The position numbers and the translations under genes are program-made. A stretch of 11,122 bases of DNA from Actinomycetota bacterium (GTDB lineage Bacteria > Actinomycetota > Nitriliruptoria > Euzebyales > Egibacteraceae). The notes under the pieces were generated by a model. The model was given only the letters and a program-made list of their open reading frames with translations. It was not told the origin of the DNA and made no database searches. Each line of letters starts with the position of its first letter. Positions within the stretch are counted from its first letter, which is position 1. Positions 1 through 5,945 of this stretch are shown one piece after another. The stretch spans positions 1-11,122 of the forward strand of contig JAHWKQ010000055.1 in assembly GCA_019347785.1 (NCBI GenBank), in the 5' to 3' direction.

Positions 1-342
1 CGCGGGGGCGGGCAGGTCCGGCAGCAGCGCCGCCAGGGCCGCCGACGCCGGTGGCCTGCCGCGGCGGCGCAGCAGCCCCGTTCCGAGTCGGAAGCACTCC
101 GCGCGGGCCCAGCCGCCCAGGGCGACCGCGCCCGGCGGGCGAGCCCACGCCTCGGCGTACACGGCGCCGAGCAGGTCCTCCACGTCGCCGCCCCGCCCCA
201 CCAGCCGGCGGGCGCAGCCGTGGGCCCCGTCGACGGTGCGCCGCAGCAGCTCGGCCAGGGCGAGCGGGTCCCTGCCCCGCAGCGCACGGGCGACCTCGGG
301 GCCGGTGAGGTCGGGGAACGGTCTCGGTCGGGCGACGGGCAC
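1..342 (-). CDS. Sigma-70-family (ECF-like) sigma factor, N-terminal part only
   Basis: An open frame of 114 codons runs without a stop from a GTG at 342 to the left edge, so the 3' part is missing. The start has a strong ribosome site (GAGGAGG, 5 bases upstream). An in-frame GTG at 348-346 overlaps that site and is less likely. The protein reads like sigma region 2: an acidic/hydrophobic helix (DPLALAELLRRTVDGAHGCA), an RRLVG turn, then GDVEDLLGAVYAEAW and a basic GGWARAECFRLGTGLLRRRGR segment, matching the DAEDLVQEVFLRAW and AWL..IARN...RRR pattern of extracytoplasmic-function sigma factors. The N-terminus is rich in Pro and Arg. Region 4 is off the window, so the class cannot be decided, and a sigma-like regulator that no longer binds core polymerase is also possible. 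It is transcribed divergently from ftsH. Family assignment is by eye. Confidence 0.6.
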   Translation of the reverse strand, partial: MPVARPRPFPDLTGPEVARALRGRDPLALAELLRRTVDGAHGCARRLVGRGGDVEDLLGAVYAEAWARPPGAVALGGWARAECFRLGTGLLRRRGRPPASAALAALLPDLPAPA

Positions 343-420
343 GGCCACCTCCTCGGCGGTCGGCGCGGCCGCGCGCCTGGCGGGGGGAAGTGAAAGGGCC
401 GGGCGGACGGCGCCAGCCGG

Positions 421-438
421 TGTGACGGGTGTGACGGG
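421..438. repeat. Tandem 9-bp direct repeat in the divergent sigma-like/ftsH region
   Basis: TGTGACGGG occurs twice in immediate succession (421-429 and 430-438). It lies in the 219-bp non-coding region between the divergent sigma-like gene and ftsH. The rest of that region is G/C-rich and holds the dyad at 471-499. The repeat could be a protein-binding site or chance in biased DNA; nothing in the sequence decides this. Confidence 0.35.
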
Positions 439-470
439 GTGCGGCGGGCGGGGCGGACAGCGGCAGCGTA

Positions 471-504
471 ACCTGGCTGCGACGGCCGGTAGGCCAGGTA
501 GCGT
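471..504 (+). promoter_or_regulatory. Possible ftsH promoter/operator: 7-bp dyad next to a TAnnnT element
   Basis: ACCTGGC (471-477) and GCCAGGT (493-499) form a perfect 7-bp inverted repeat with a 15-bp gap, so the arms are 22 bp apart centre to centre, about two helical turns. The right arm touches TAGCGT (499-504), a TAnnnT-type -10 element, which would place a transcript start near 511, some 50 bases before the ftsH start codon. No good -35 is visible. This layout suits a dimeric repressor at the promoter, but the evidence is positional only. Confidence 0.25.
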
Positions 505-561
505 TCAGGGAATACACGGGCGGGTCGCCCGAGGCGCGGCCCGAGCGACAAGCGAGGTGCC

Positions 562-2475
562 GTGGACCGCGCCAACCGGACACGACTGGCGGTGGCCGTC
601 CTGCTCGTCTTCGGGTTGCTCTTCCTGTTGCCGAGCCTCGGCGCCGACGAGGCCGTCAGCTACAGCGAGTTCAAGGCCGCGGTCCGCGACGGGCGGGTGC
701 AGGAAGTGGTCGTCACCGGCCAGGGCGTCGAGGGGGAGTTCCGCGACGGCGAGCAGTTCTCGACCACGCTGCCGCCGGAGCTCGTCGTCGGCCAGCAGGG
801 CATCGAGGGCTTCCTGGAGTCCAACGGCGTGCGCATCGCCGCGCGCCCCGAGGGCGAGGGCCTGCTCAGCTTCTTCGCCATCTGGCTGTTCCCGCTGCTC
901 ATCTTCGGCTTCTTCTTCTGGTGGATGAGCCGCCAGGCGCGCGGGCAGATGGGCCCGCTCGGCCAGATCGGCAAGTCCACCGCCAAGGTGCACAAGCCGC
1001 ACGAGCCCACGACCCGCTTCGCGGACGTCGCCGGCTACCGGGAGGTCAAAGAGGAGGTCCAGGAGGTCGTGTCGTTCCTGCGGGAGCCCGAGCGCTTCCG
1101 CAAGGCCGGCGCCCAGGTGCCCAAGGGGATGCTGCTCGTCGGTCCCCCGGGCACCGGCAAGACGCTGGTGGCGCGGGCGGTCGCCGGCGAGGCCGGCGTG
1201 CCGTTCATCTCCGTCACGGGCTCGGACTTCATGGAGATGTTCGTCGGCGTCGGCGCCAGCCGTGTCCGGGACCTGTTCAAGACGGCCCGCCAGAACGCGC
1301 CGTGCATCATCTTCGTCGACGAGCTGGACTCCATCGGACGCAAGCGTGGGGCGGGCCTGGGCGGTGGCCACGACGAGCGCGAGCAGACCCTCAACCAGAT
1401 GCTCGGCGAGATCGACGGGTTCGAGGGCAGCGAGGGCGTCGTCATCATGGGCGCCACCAACCGCCCCGACGTGCTGGACCCCGCGCTGCAGCGTCCCGGG
1501 CGCTTCGACCGGCAGATCGTCGTGCCCCTGCCCACCCTGGAGGAGCGGGTGGAGATCCTCAACGTCCATGTCCGGGGAAAGCCCATCGCCGCCGACGTCG
1601 ACCTGCGCACCCTCGCCCGCGGGACGCCCGGCATGAGCGGCGCCGACCTGAAGAACCTCGTCAACGAGGCCGCGCTCATCGCCGTGCGCGGCGGCTCCGA
1701 CGAGGTCCGCATGGTGGACCTCGAGCAGGCGCGGGAGCGGCACACGATCGGGCGTGAGCGCTCCAGCCTGCGCCTGGACGAGGACGAGAAGCGCACGGTC
1801 GCCTACCACGAGGGCGGCCACGCGCTGGCCGCCTTCCTGCAGGAGGAGGCCGACCCGGTCTACAAGGTGACCGTCCTGCCCGTGGGCATGGCCCTGGGCG
1901 TCACGACGCAGTTGCCCATCGACGAGCGCCACATCTACCTGCGCAGCTACCTCGACGCGCGCCTGAAGGTGATGCTCGGTGGGCGCGCCGCCGAGCTGGT
2001 CGTGCTGGGCCAGCCGACGACCGGCGGCCAGCACGACCTCGTGCAGGCCACGCGGCTCGCGCGGGCCGTCGTGCGCGAGTTCGGCATGAGCGAGGCCCTC
2101 GGTCCGGTCGGCTACGGTGACCAGCAGCAGGTCTTCCTCGGCGAGGAGCTGGCCCGCGGCCACGAGTACTCCGAGCGCACCGCCGAGACGATCGACTCGG
2201 AGGTGCAGCGCATCCTCGGCATGGCGCTGCAGGAGGTCGTGGAGCGCTTCGAGCAGCTGCGCGCCGGTCTCGACGCGATGGCCGAGGCGCTCGTCGAGCG
2301 CGAGTCGCTCACCGGCGAGGAGGCGCTCTCGCTCGTGCAGTCCGCCGTCGAGCCCCACCAGCGGGCGCTGTTGCGGGGCGCGGCCTCGGTGCGCGAGGTG
2401 CCCGCCCCGGTGCCGGAGCCCGTCGAGGAGCAGCGCGAGGAGGAGGAGGAGGAGGAGCCCGCGCGTGTCGTCTGA
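562..2475 (+). CDS. ftsH: ATP-dependent zinc metalloprotease FtsH
   Basis: Membrane-anchored AAA+ protease that unfolds and degrades membrane and short-lived cytosolic proteins as a hexamer. The 637-residue protein has the full family layout: a membrane helix near residues 8-26, a short extracytoplasmic domain, a second helix near 101-121, then the AAA domain with Walker A GPPGTGKT (194-201), the pore-loop segment MFVGVG, Walker B IIFVDE (249-254) and the second region of homology with arginine fingers R311 and R314. The zinc motif HEGGH (416-420) and third ligand D492 are present, so it should be active. GGQHDL replaces the more usual GASNDL around D492. The C-terminus ends in a highly acidic tail with seven consecutive Glu. 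The GTG start has only a short GAGG site 4 bases upstream. It heads an apparent operon with npdG rather than the folate genes often found after actinobacterial ftsH, so it may be a second copy. Confidence 0.96.
   Translation: MDRANRTRLAVAVLLVFGLLFLLPSLGADEAVSYSEFKAAVRDGRVQEVVVTGQGVEGEFRDGEQFSTTLPPELVVGQQGIEGFLESNGVRIAARPEGEGLLSFFAIWLFPLLIFGFFFWWMSRQARGQMGPLGQIGKSTAKVHKPHEPTTRFADVAGYREVKEEVQEVVSFLREPERFRKAGAQVPKGMLLVGPPGTGKTLVARAVAGEAGVPFISVTGSDFMEMFVGVGASRVRDLFKTARQNAPCIIFVDELDSIGRKRGAGLGGGHDEREQTLNQMLGEIDGFEGSEGVVIMGATNRPDVLDPALQRPGRFDRQIVVPLPTLEERVEILNVHVRGKPIAADVDLRTLARGTPGMSGADLKNLVNEAALIAVRGGSDEVRMVDLEQARERHTIGRERSSLRLDEDEKRTVAYHEGGHALAAFLQEEADPVYKVTVLPVGMALGVTTQLPIDERHIYLRSYLDARLKVMLGGRAAELVVLGQPTTGGQHDLVQATRLARAVVREFGMSEALGPVGYGDQQQVFLGEELARGHEYSERTAETIDSEVQRILGMALQEVVERFEQLRAGLDAMAEALVERESLTGEEALSLVQSAVEPHQRALLRGAASVREVPAPVPEPVEEQREEEEEEEPARVV
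2437..2457 (+). promoter_or_regulatory. (GAG)7 tract: poly-Glu codons of ftsH that also supply the npdG ribosome site
   Basis: Seven successive GAG codons encode the acidic end of FtsH. Read as RNA they form a run of overlapping GGAGG sequences ending 7 bases before the npdG GTG start at 2465, good Shine-Dalgarno spacing. The tract therefore probably serves two functions, and as a trinucleotide repeat it may vary in length between strains without shifting the frame. Confidence 0.5.
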
Positions 2476-3169
2476 CCCCGTCCCCGCCGCCGGGGCGGGG
2501 AACGGCCCGGACGATCAGCCAGCCGCCACGATCGGCCTCGTCGGCGGCACCGGGCCGCTGGGTCGTGGCCTGGCGGTGCGCTTCGCCGGGGCGGGGCACC
2601 GCGTGCTGCTCGGCAGCCGTGACGAGGCTCGCGCCGCGGATGTGGCCGCCAGGCTGTCGCAGCCGGGCCGGGACGTCGCCGGCGTCACCAACGCGCAGGC
2701 CGCCGGCGCCGCCGTCGTGCTCGTCACACTTCCGTACGCGGCGCAGCGCCCGACGCTGCCGCCGCTGGCCGACCGGGTCGCCGGCAAGGTGGTCGTCAGC
2801 TGCGCGAACCCGGTGGCCTTCGTCGACGGCGTCCCCCGGCCCCTGCGGGTCGACGCGGGCTCCGCGGCGCAGGAGTGCGCGCAGCTGCTGCCCGGCGCGC
2901 GCGTGGTCGGGGCCTTCCAACACGTGCCGGCCGCCCGGCTGCGCCGCGTCGAGGAGCCGCTGGGGTGCGACGTGCTGTTGACCGGCGACGACGACGACGC
3001 CAAGGCCGTCGTGGCCACCCTGGCGGAGCTGGTGCCCGGCGTCCGCGCGCTCGACGCGGGGCCACTGCGGCTGGCCGGCGCCGTCGAGGACATGACCGCG
3101 GTCCTGCTGAGCGTCAACCGCCGCTACTCGGCCCACACGGGCCTGCGCCTGGAGGGCGTCACGCGATGA
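2465..3169 (+). CDS. npdG: F420-dependent NADP+ reductase (F420H2:NADP+ oxidoreductase)
   Basis: Transfers hydride between reduced coenzyme F420 and NADP+, linking the two cofactor pools in the cytoplasm. The 234-residue protein carries the family's nucleotide-binding start GLVGGTGPLGRGLA (GGTG at 27-30), then GSRDEARA, where S51-R52 should select the NADP phosphate, VLVTLPY, a CANPVAF segment, the GSAAQ..QLLPGARVVGAFQHVPA stretch, and the diagnostic C-terminus DAGPL...VEDMTAVLLSVNRRYSAHTGLRL, which closely parallels archaeal Fno. I chose the GTG at 2465 because it has the GAG-repeat ribosome site and gives the family's length. The first 20 residues are a variable leader. It overlaps the ftsH end by 11 bases and the next start by 4 (ATGA), implying translational coupling. 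Its presence implies that the organism makes F420. Confidence 0.9.
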   Translation: MSSDPVPAAGAGNGPDDQPAATIGLVGGTGPLGRGLAVRFAGAGHRVLLGSRDEARAADVAARLSQPGRDVAGVTNAQAAGAAVVLVTLPYAAQRPTLPPLADRVAGKVVVSCANPVAFVDGVPRPLRVDAGSAAQECAQLLPGARVVGAFQHVPAARLRRVEEPLGCDVLLTGDDDDAKAVVATLAELVPGVRALDAGPLRLAGAVEDMTAVLLSVNRRYSAHTGLRLEGVTR

Positions 3170-3717
3170 GGGTGTACACAAGGCGGGGCGACGACGGCAC
3201 CACGGGGCTGTTGTACGGCGGCCGCGTCGACAAGGACGACGCGCGCACGGAGGCGTACGGCACCACCGACGAGGCGGTGTCGGTGCTCGGGATCGCCCGC
3301 GCGTCGCTGGCCGGGGAGCCCGCGTGGCGCGACGCCGTCCTGCGGGTGCAGCGGGAGCTGTTCGTCGTGGGCGCGCAGCTGGCCACCGACGTGAGCCAGT
3401 GGGACCGGTTGGACGCCGGCGTGGGGCGGGTGACCGGCGAGATGGTCGAGTCGCTGGAGCGCGACATCGACGAGCTCACCGAGCGCTACCCGCTGCCGCA
3501 GGCGTTCACGGTGCCGGGCGGACGCGCCCCGGGCGCCGCGATCGACCTGGCGCGCACCATCGTGCGCCGCGCCGAGCGCCAGGTCGTGCGCCTGTACCGG
3601 GTCGAGGGGCTGACCGACGACGTCCCGTTGCGCTACCTCAACAGGCTCAGCGACTACCTGTTCGTGCTCGCGCGGGCCGTCGAGGGCGGCGAGCACACCC
3701 CCACGCGCGACGGCTGA
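3166..3717 (+). CDS. PduO-type cob(I)alamin adenosyltransferase (corrinoid adenosyltransferase)
   Basis: Converts cob(I)alamin and ATP to adenosylcobalamin and triphosphate. The 183-residue length is typical. The ATP-binding N-terminus YTRRGDDGTTGLLYGG (4-19) is clear, as are D35 and R130, which by alignment are the salt-bridge pair of the Lactobacillus PduO enzyme, F114 at the corrinoid site, FTVPGG (114-119), RRAER (134-138) and the C-terminal YLNRLSDYLFVLAR signature. Two positions differ from the usual pattern: DEAVS replaces DELNS at 35-39, and AAIDLART replaces the common AALHVART, with Asp in place of His at 127. These may alter substrate binding but do not look inactivating. The ATG overlaps the npdG stop (ATGA), with GGAGGG 9 bases upstream. 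Names used for this family include cobO-type, mmaB and pduO, so I give no symbol. Confidence 0.92.
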   Translation: MRVYTRRGDDGTTGLLYGGRVDKDDARTEAYGTTDEAVSVLGIARASLAGEPAWRDAVLRVQRELFVVGAQLATDVSQWDRLDAGVGRVTGEMVESLERDIDELTERYPLPQAFTVPGGRAPGAAIDLARTIVRRAERQVVRLYRVEGLTDDVPLRYLNRLSDYLFVLARAVEGGEHTPTRDG

Positions 3718-3734
3718 GCCGCCCGGGCCGGGCC

Positions 3735-4487
3735 GTGGCCGCGGGCAGGATCGTCTCGCTGGTGCCCAGCGTCACCCATGCGCTGGCGGCGCTGGGCGCC
3801 GGGGACCGCGTCGTGGGGGTCACCGACTGGTGCACCCGCGGCGTTCCCGCGGGTGCCGCGCGCGTGGGCGGGACGAAGAACCCGTCGGTGGACCGCGTGG
3901 CGGCGCTTGCCCCCGACGCCGTCGTCGTGAACCTCGAGGAGAACCGCGCCGACGACGTCGACGCCCTGGCCGCCGCGGGAATTGAGCTTGTCGTCACGCA
4001 TCCGCGCAGGGTGGGGGACGTCGCGGCGCTCATCCGCCGCCTCGCCGATCTCGTCGGCCGGCCCGCCCGGGCCGAGCCGCTGCTCGCCGACCTCGACGCC
4101 GCCCGGGAGCAGGCGCGGCGTCGCCGGCCCGAGCGGCCGTTGGCGGCGCTGACGCTGATCTGGCGCCGACCGTGGCGGGCTGTGGGGCCGGACACCTACG
4201 TCGACGACCTGCTCACGTGCTGCGGCTTCGCCAACGTTCTGTCGGGGTTCGACGACCCGTGGCCGGGCCTTGACCCGGCGCTCGTGCTGGGCCCCGAGGT
4301 CGTGCTGCTGCCCAGTGAGCCCTACGCCTTCGGCAGCGACGACGTGCCGGCCGTGCACGAGCTGCTCGGCGTGGCGGTGCCAAACCGCTTCATCGACGGC
4401 GAGCTGCTGACCTGGCACGGCCCGCTCACGGCCACTGCGCTGCGCGAGCTTTCCGCCCTGGCAGCCGAGGTCGTCGCTTCGTCGTGA
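3735..4487 (+). CDS. BtuF-like helical-backbone metal/corrinoid-binding protein without signal peptide
   Basis: Resembles the substrate-binding proteins of B12 and siderophore ABC importers (BtuF/FecB fold). Visible are the N-lobe start RIVSLVPSVTHALAALGAGDRVVGVTDWC (residues 5-33), the APDAVVVN segment, a long linking helix (about 105-130) and the C-lobe IWRRPWRAVGPDTYVDDLLTCCGFANVL plus LLPSEPYAF, found in a subgroup of short family members. At 250 residues from GTG 3735 it has no signal peptide or lipobox, and the fold begins at residue 5, so it is predicted to stay in the cytoplasm. The position normally held by Glu in PSxTE is His15. In E. coli BtuF a Glu at this point helps dock the permease. 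It lies 17 bases after the adenosyltransferase and no permease or ATPase gene follows. A corrinoid-handling role is inferred from context. The start has no clear ribosome site, so coupling is likely. Confidence 0.8.
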   Translation: MAAGRIVSLVPSVTHALAALGAGDRVVGVTDWCTRGVPAGAARVGGTKNPSVDRVAALAPDAVVVNLEENRADDVDALAAAGIELVVTHPRRVGDVAALIRRLADLVGRPARAEPLLADLDAAREQARRRRPERPLAALTLIWRRPWRAVGPDTYVDDLLTCCGFANVLSGFDDPWPGLDPALVLGPEVVLLPSEPYAFGSDDVPAVHELLGVAVPNRFIDGELLTWHGPLTATALRELSALAAEVVASS

Positions 4488-4489
4488 GG

Positions 4490-4532
4490 GCTTGTCACCC
4501 CGCTTACCCAGGCGGGAACCAGCCTGACAGGC
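4490..4532. terminator. Nested inverted repeat between convergent btuF-like gene and panB
   Basis: GCTTGTCA (4490-4497) pairs with TGACAGGC (4525-4532) over 8 positions, one of them G-U on the plus RNA. Inside lies a second stem, CCCGC (4499-4503) with GCGGG (4512-4516) around an 8-base loop. A third alternative, GCCTG-A-CAGGC, spans 4522-4532. The structure starts 3 bases after the btuF-like stop and ends 9 bases before the panB stop, so it could end transcription from both sides. There is no T-run, which is common in high-GC actinobacteria. Confidence 0.5.
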
Positions 4533-4540
4533 GCCGGCTA

Positions 4541-5359
4541 CTAGTAGGTGTGCTCGGGGCCGGGGTAGTCGCCGCTGGCCACCTCGGCCTGGAAGGTCTT
4601 CGCCGCGTCCGAGACGACGCCGCGCATGTCCGCGTAGGCCTTGACGAAGCGGGGCAGCCGCCCGCCGGTCATCCCCAGCATGTCCGACACGACCAGGACC
4701 TGCGCATCGGTGCGGGGCCCGGCCCCGATGCCGATCGTGGGCACGTCGACGGCCTGGGTGACGCGTCGGCCGACCTCGGCCGGTACGGCCTCCAGGACGA
4801 TGGCGAACGCCCCCGCGTCGCGCAGTGCCCGGGCGTCGCCCACGATGCGCCCCGCCTCGCCGTCACCGCGGCCCTGCACCTTGAAGCCGCCCAGCCGGTG
4901 GACGTGCTGGGGGGTCAGCCCGAGATGGCCCATGACGGGCACCCCGGCCCCCACCAGGCGGGCGGTCAGGTCGACGACGGGCCCGGCGCCCTCCAGCTTC
5001 ACCGCCGTCGCGCCGGCCTCCTTCAGGAAGCGACCGGCGGTGATCAGCGCCTCGTCGGGCGAGCCCTGGTAGCTCATGAAGGGCATGTCGCCGACCACGA
5101 CCGCGCGCCGGGCGCCCCGGCTCACGGCGCGCGTATGGTGCAGCATCTCCTCGACGGTCACCGGCACCGTCGAGTCGTAGCCCAGCACCACCATGCCCAG
5201 GGAGTCGCCCACGAGCAGGACCGGCACGCCGGCCTCGTCGAGGACCCGGGCGGTGAGGTAGTCGTAGGCCGTGAGCATGGCGAAGCGCTCGCCCGCCTGC
5301 TTGTAGGCGACGAGGTCGTGCACGGTCAGAGGGCGCTGCCCCGAGGCGTCACTGCTCAT
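4541..5359 (-). CDS. panB: 3-methyl-2-oxobutanoate hydroxymethyltransferase (ketopantoate hydroxymethyltransferase)
   Basis: First committed step of pantothenate (and so CoA) synthesis: adds a hydroxymethyl group from 5,10-methylene-tetrahydrofolate to 2-oxoisovalerate. The 272-residue protein has the normal length and all main landmarks: TAYDYLTARVLDEAG, VLLVGDSLGMVVLGYDST with metal ligand D52, GDMPFMSY with D90, the KLEG site (K120, E122), GHLGLTPQ (143-150), the general-base region VLEAVPAE (E189) and IGIGAGPRTDAQVLVVSDMLG. Spacing of D52, D90, K120/E122 and E189 parallels E. coli D45, D84, K112/E114 and E181, so it should be active. I chose the ATG at 5359 because GGAG lies 8 bases upstream; the open frame continues further upstream but holds no family sequence. 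It stands alone on its strand, divergent from dtd. No panC or panD is in view. Confidence 0.96.
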   Translation of the reverse strand: MSSDASGQRPLTVHDLVAYKQAGERFAMLTAYDYLTARVLDEAGVPVLLVGDSLGMVVLGYDSTVPVTVEEMLHHTRAVSRGARRAVVVGDMPFMSYQGSPDEALITAGRFLKEAGATAVKLEGAGPVVDLTARLVGAGVPVMGHLGLTPQHVHRLGGFKVQGRGDGEAGRIVGDARALRDAGAFAIVLEAVPAEVGRRVTQAVDVPTIGIGAGPRTDAQVLVVSDMLGMTGGRLPRFVKAYADMRGVVSDAAKTFQAEVASGDYPGPEHTY

Positions 5360-5429
5360 CACGATCACTCCTGCCTGCCGGCCCGGTCGCCCCCGACACG
5401 GCGACGCCGACGGGTCCAGCGGCGCGGCC

Positions 5430-5460
5430 AGTGTAGGGTCCGGGTCCGCCGAGGCGTCTA
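5430..5460 (-). promoter_or_regulatory. Possible panB promoter
   Basis: On the minus strand TAGACG (5460-5455) resembles a -35 and TACACT (5435-5430) a good TAnnnT -10, with a rather long 19-base spacer. Transcription would start about 65 bases before the panB start. On the plus strand TAGGGT (5434-5439) overlaps the same point and could be the -10 for dtd. The 103-bp divergent region holds nothing else that I recognise. Confidence 0.3.
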
Positions 5461-5462
5461 CC

Positions 5463-5912
5463 GTGGCCGGTGTGCAGGTCGTGGTGCAGCGCGTGCGCTC
5501 CGCAGCCGTCAGCGCCGAGGGGCGGGTCACCGGGCGCATCGGCCGGGGTCTCGTGGCGCTCGTCGGCGTGGGGCGCGCCTCCACGGCCGAGGACGCGCGA
5601 TGGCTGGGCCGCAAGACGTCCCGGCTGCGGGTGTTCGCCGACGAAGCCGGGCGTATGAACCGCTCGGTCGCCGACGCCGGCGGGGACGTCCTGGCGATCA
5701 GCCAGTTCACGCTGTACGGGGACGCGAGCCGGGGCAATCGCCCCTCGTTCGTCGCGGCCGCCGAGCCGGCCTCCGCCGAGCGGCTGTACGAGGCCTACTG
5801 CGCCGCGCTGGAGGTGCCCTGTGCGCGCGGGGTGTTCGGGGCGCACATGGTGATCGACATGGTCGCCGACGGGCCCGTGACGATCCGCCTGCGCCGGGAG
5901 GGTGGGGCCTGA
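5463..5912 (+). CDS. dtd: D-aminoacyl-tRNA deacylase (D-tyrosyl-tRNA deacylase)
   Basis: Cleaves D-amino acids from mischarged tRNAs in the cytoplasm, a proofreading step that also acts on Gly-tRNA(Ala). The 149-residue protein is full length: VVVQRV start, RLRVFADEAGRMNRSVADAGGDVLAISQFTLYGD with the active-site SQFT (80-83), RGNRPSF, GVFGAHM, and the C-terminal ADGPVTI, which carries the Gly-cisPro signature that rejects L-amino acids. Two GTG starts are possible. The one at 5463 has GAGG 8 bases upstream. The one at 5472 removes three residues and would number SQFT as 77-80, exactly as in E. coli. I give 5463 because of the ribosome site. It diverges from panB and converges on nadE, with no operon partner. 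Confidence 0.95.
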   Translation: MAGVQVVVQRVRSAAVSAEGRVTGRIGRGLVALVGVGRASTAEDARWLGRKTSRLRVFADEAGRMNRSVADAGGDVLAISQFTLYGDASRGNRPSFVAAAEPASAERLYEAYCAALEVPCARGVFGAHMVIDMVADGPVTIRLRREGGA

Positions 5913-5945
5913 CCCTCCAGCGCGCCCACCGGGACGCTCACCCGG
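5897..5945. terminator. Stem-loops at the convergent dtd/nadE ends
   Basis: GGAGGGT (5897-5903) and ACCCTCC (5912-5918) form a perfect 7-bp stem with an 8-base loop, straddling the dtd stop codon. A second, weaker stem, CCGGG (5929-5933) with CCCGG (5941-5945), has a 7-base loop and covers the nadE stop. Either could end transcription of the two convergent genes. No T-run is present. Confidence 0.4.

Noticed and set aside
468..483. GTAAC-n6-GCGAC upstream of ftsH as a GlnR half-box
   Set aside because: Only the first block fits; the second matches GAAAC at 3 of 5 bases and no second pair follows at the right spacing.
508..535. ECF-type promoter (GGAAT with downstream CGTC-like element) before ftsH
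   Set aside because: GGGAAT is present, but no convincing -10 lies at 16-17 bases.
505..2358. Long minus-strand open frame (617 codons) opposite ftsH
   Set aside because: It is the antisense shadow of ftsH; high third-position G/C keeps the opposite strand open. The translation shows no recognisable domain and is rich in His, Leu and Arg as such shadows are.
2117..2464. Longer N-terminus for npdG inside ftsH
   Set aside because: The upstream frame is an Arg/Ser-rich shadow of ftsH. The family begins at the GLVGGTG motif, so the GTG at 2465 is enough.
4488..4560. Cobalamin riboswitch near the btuF-like gene
   Set aside because: The B12-gene context prompted a search, but no B12 box or extended conserved core is present on either strand, and the position is 3' of the gene. 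A terminator-like repeat explains the structure.
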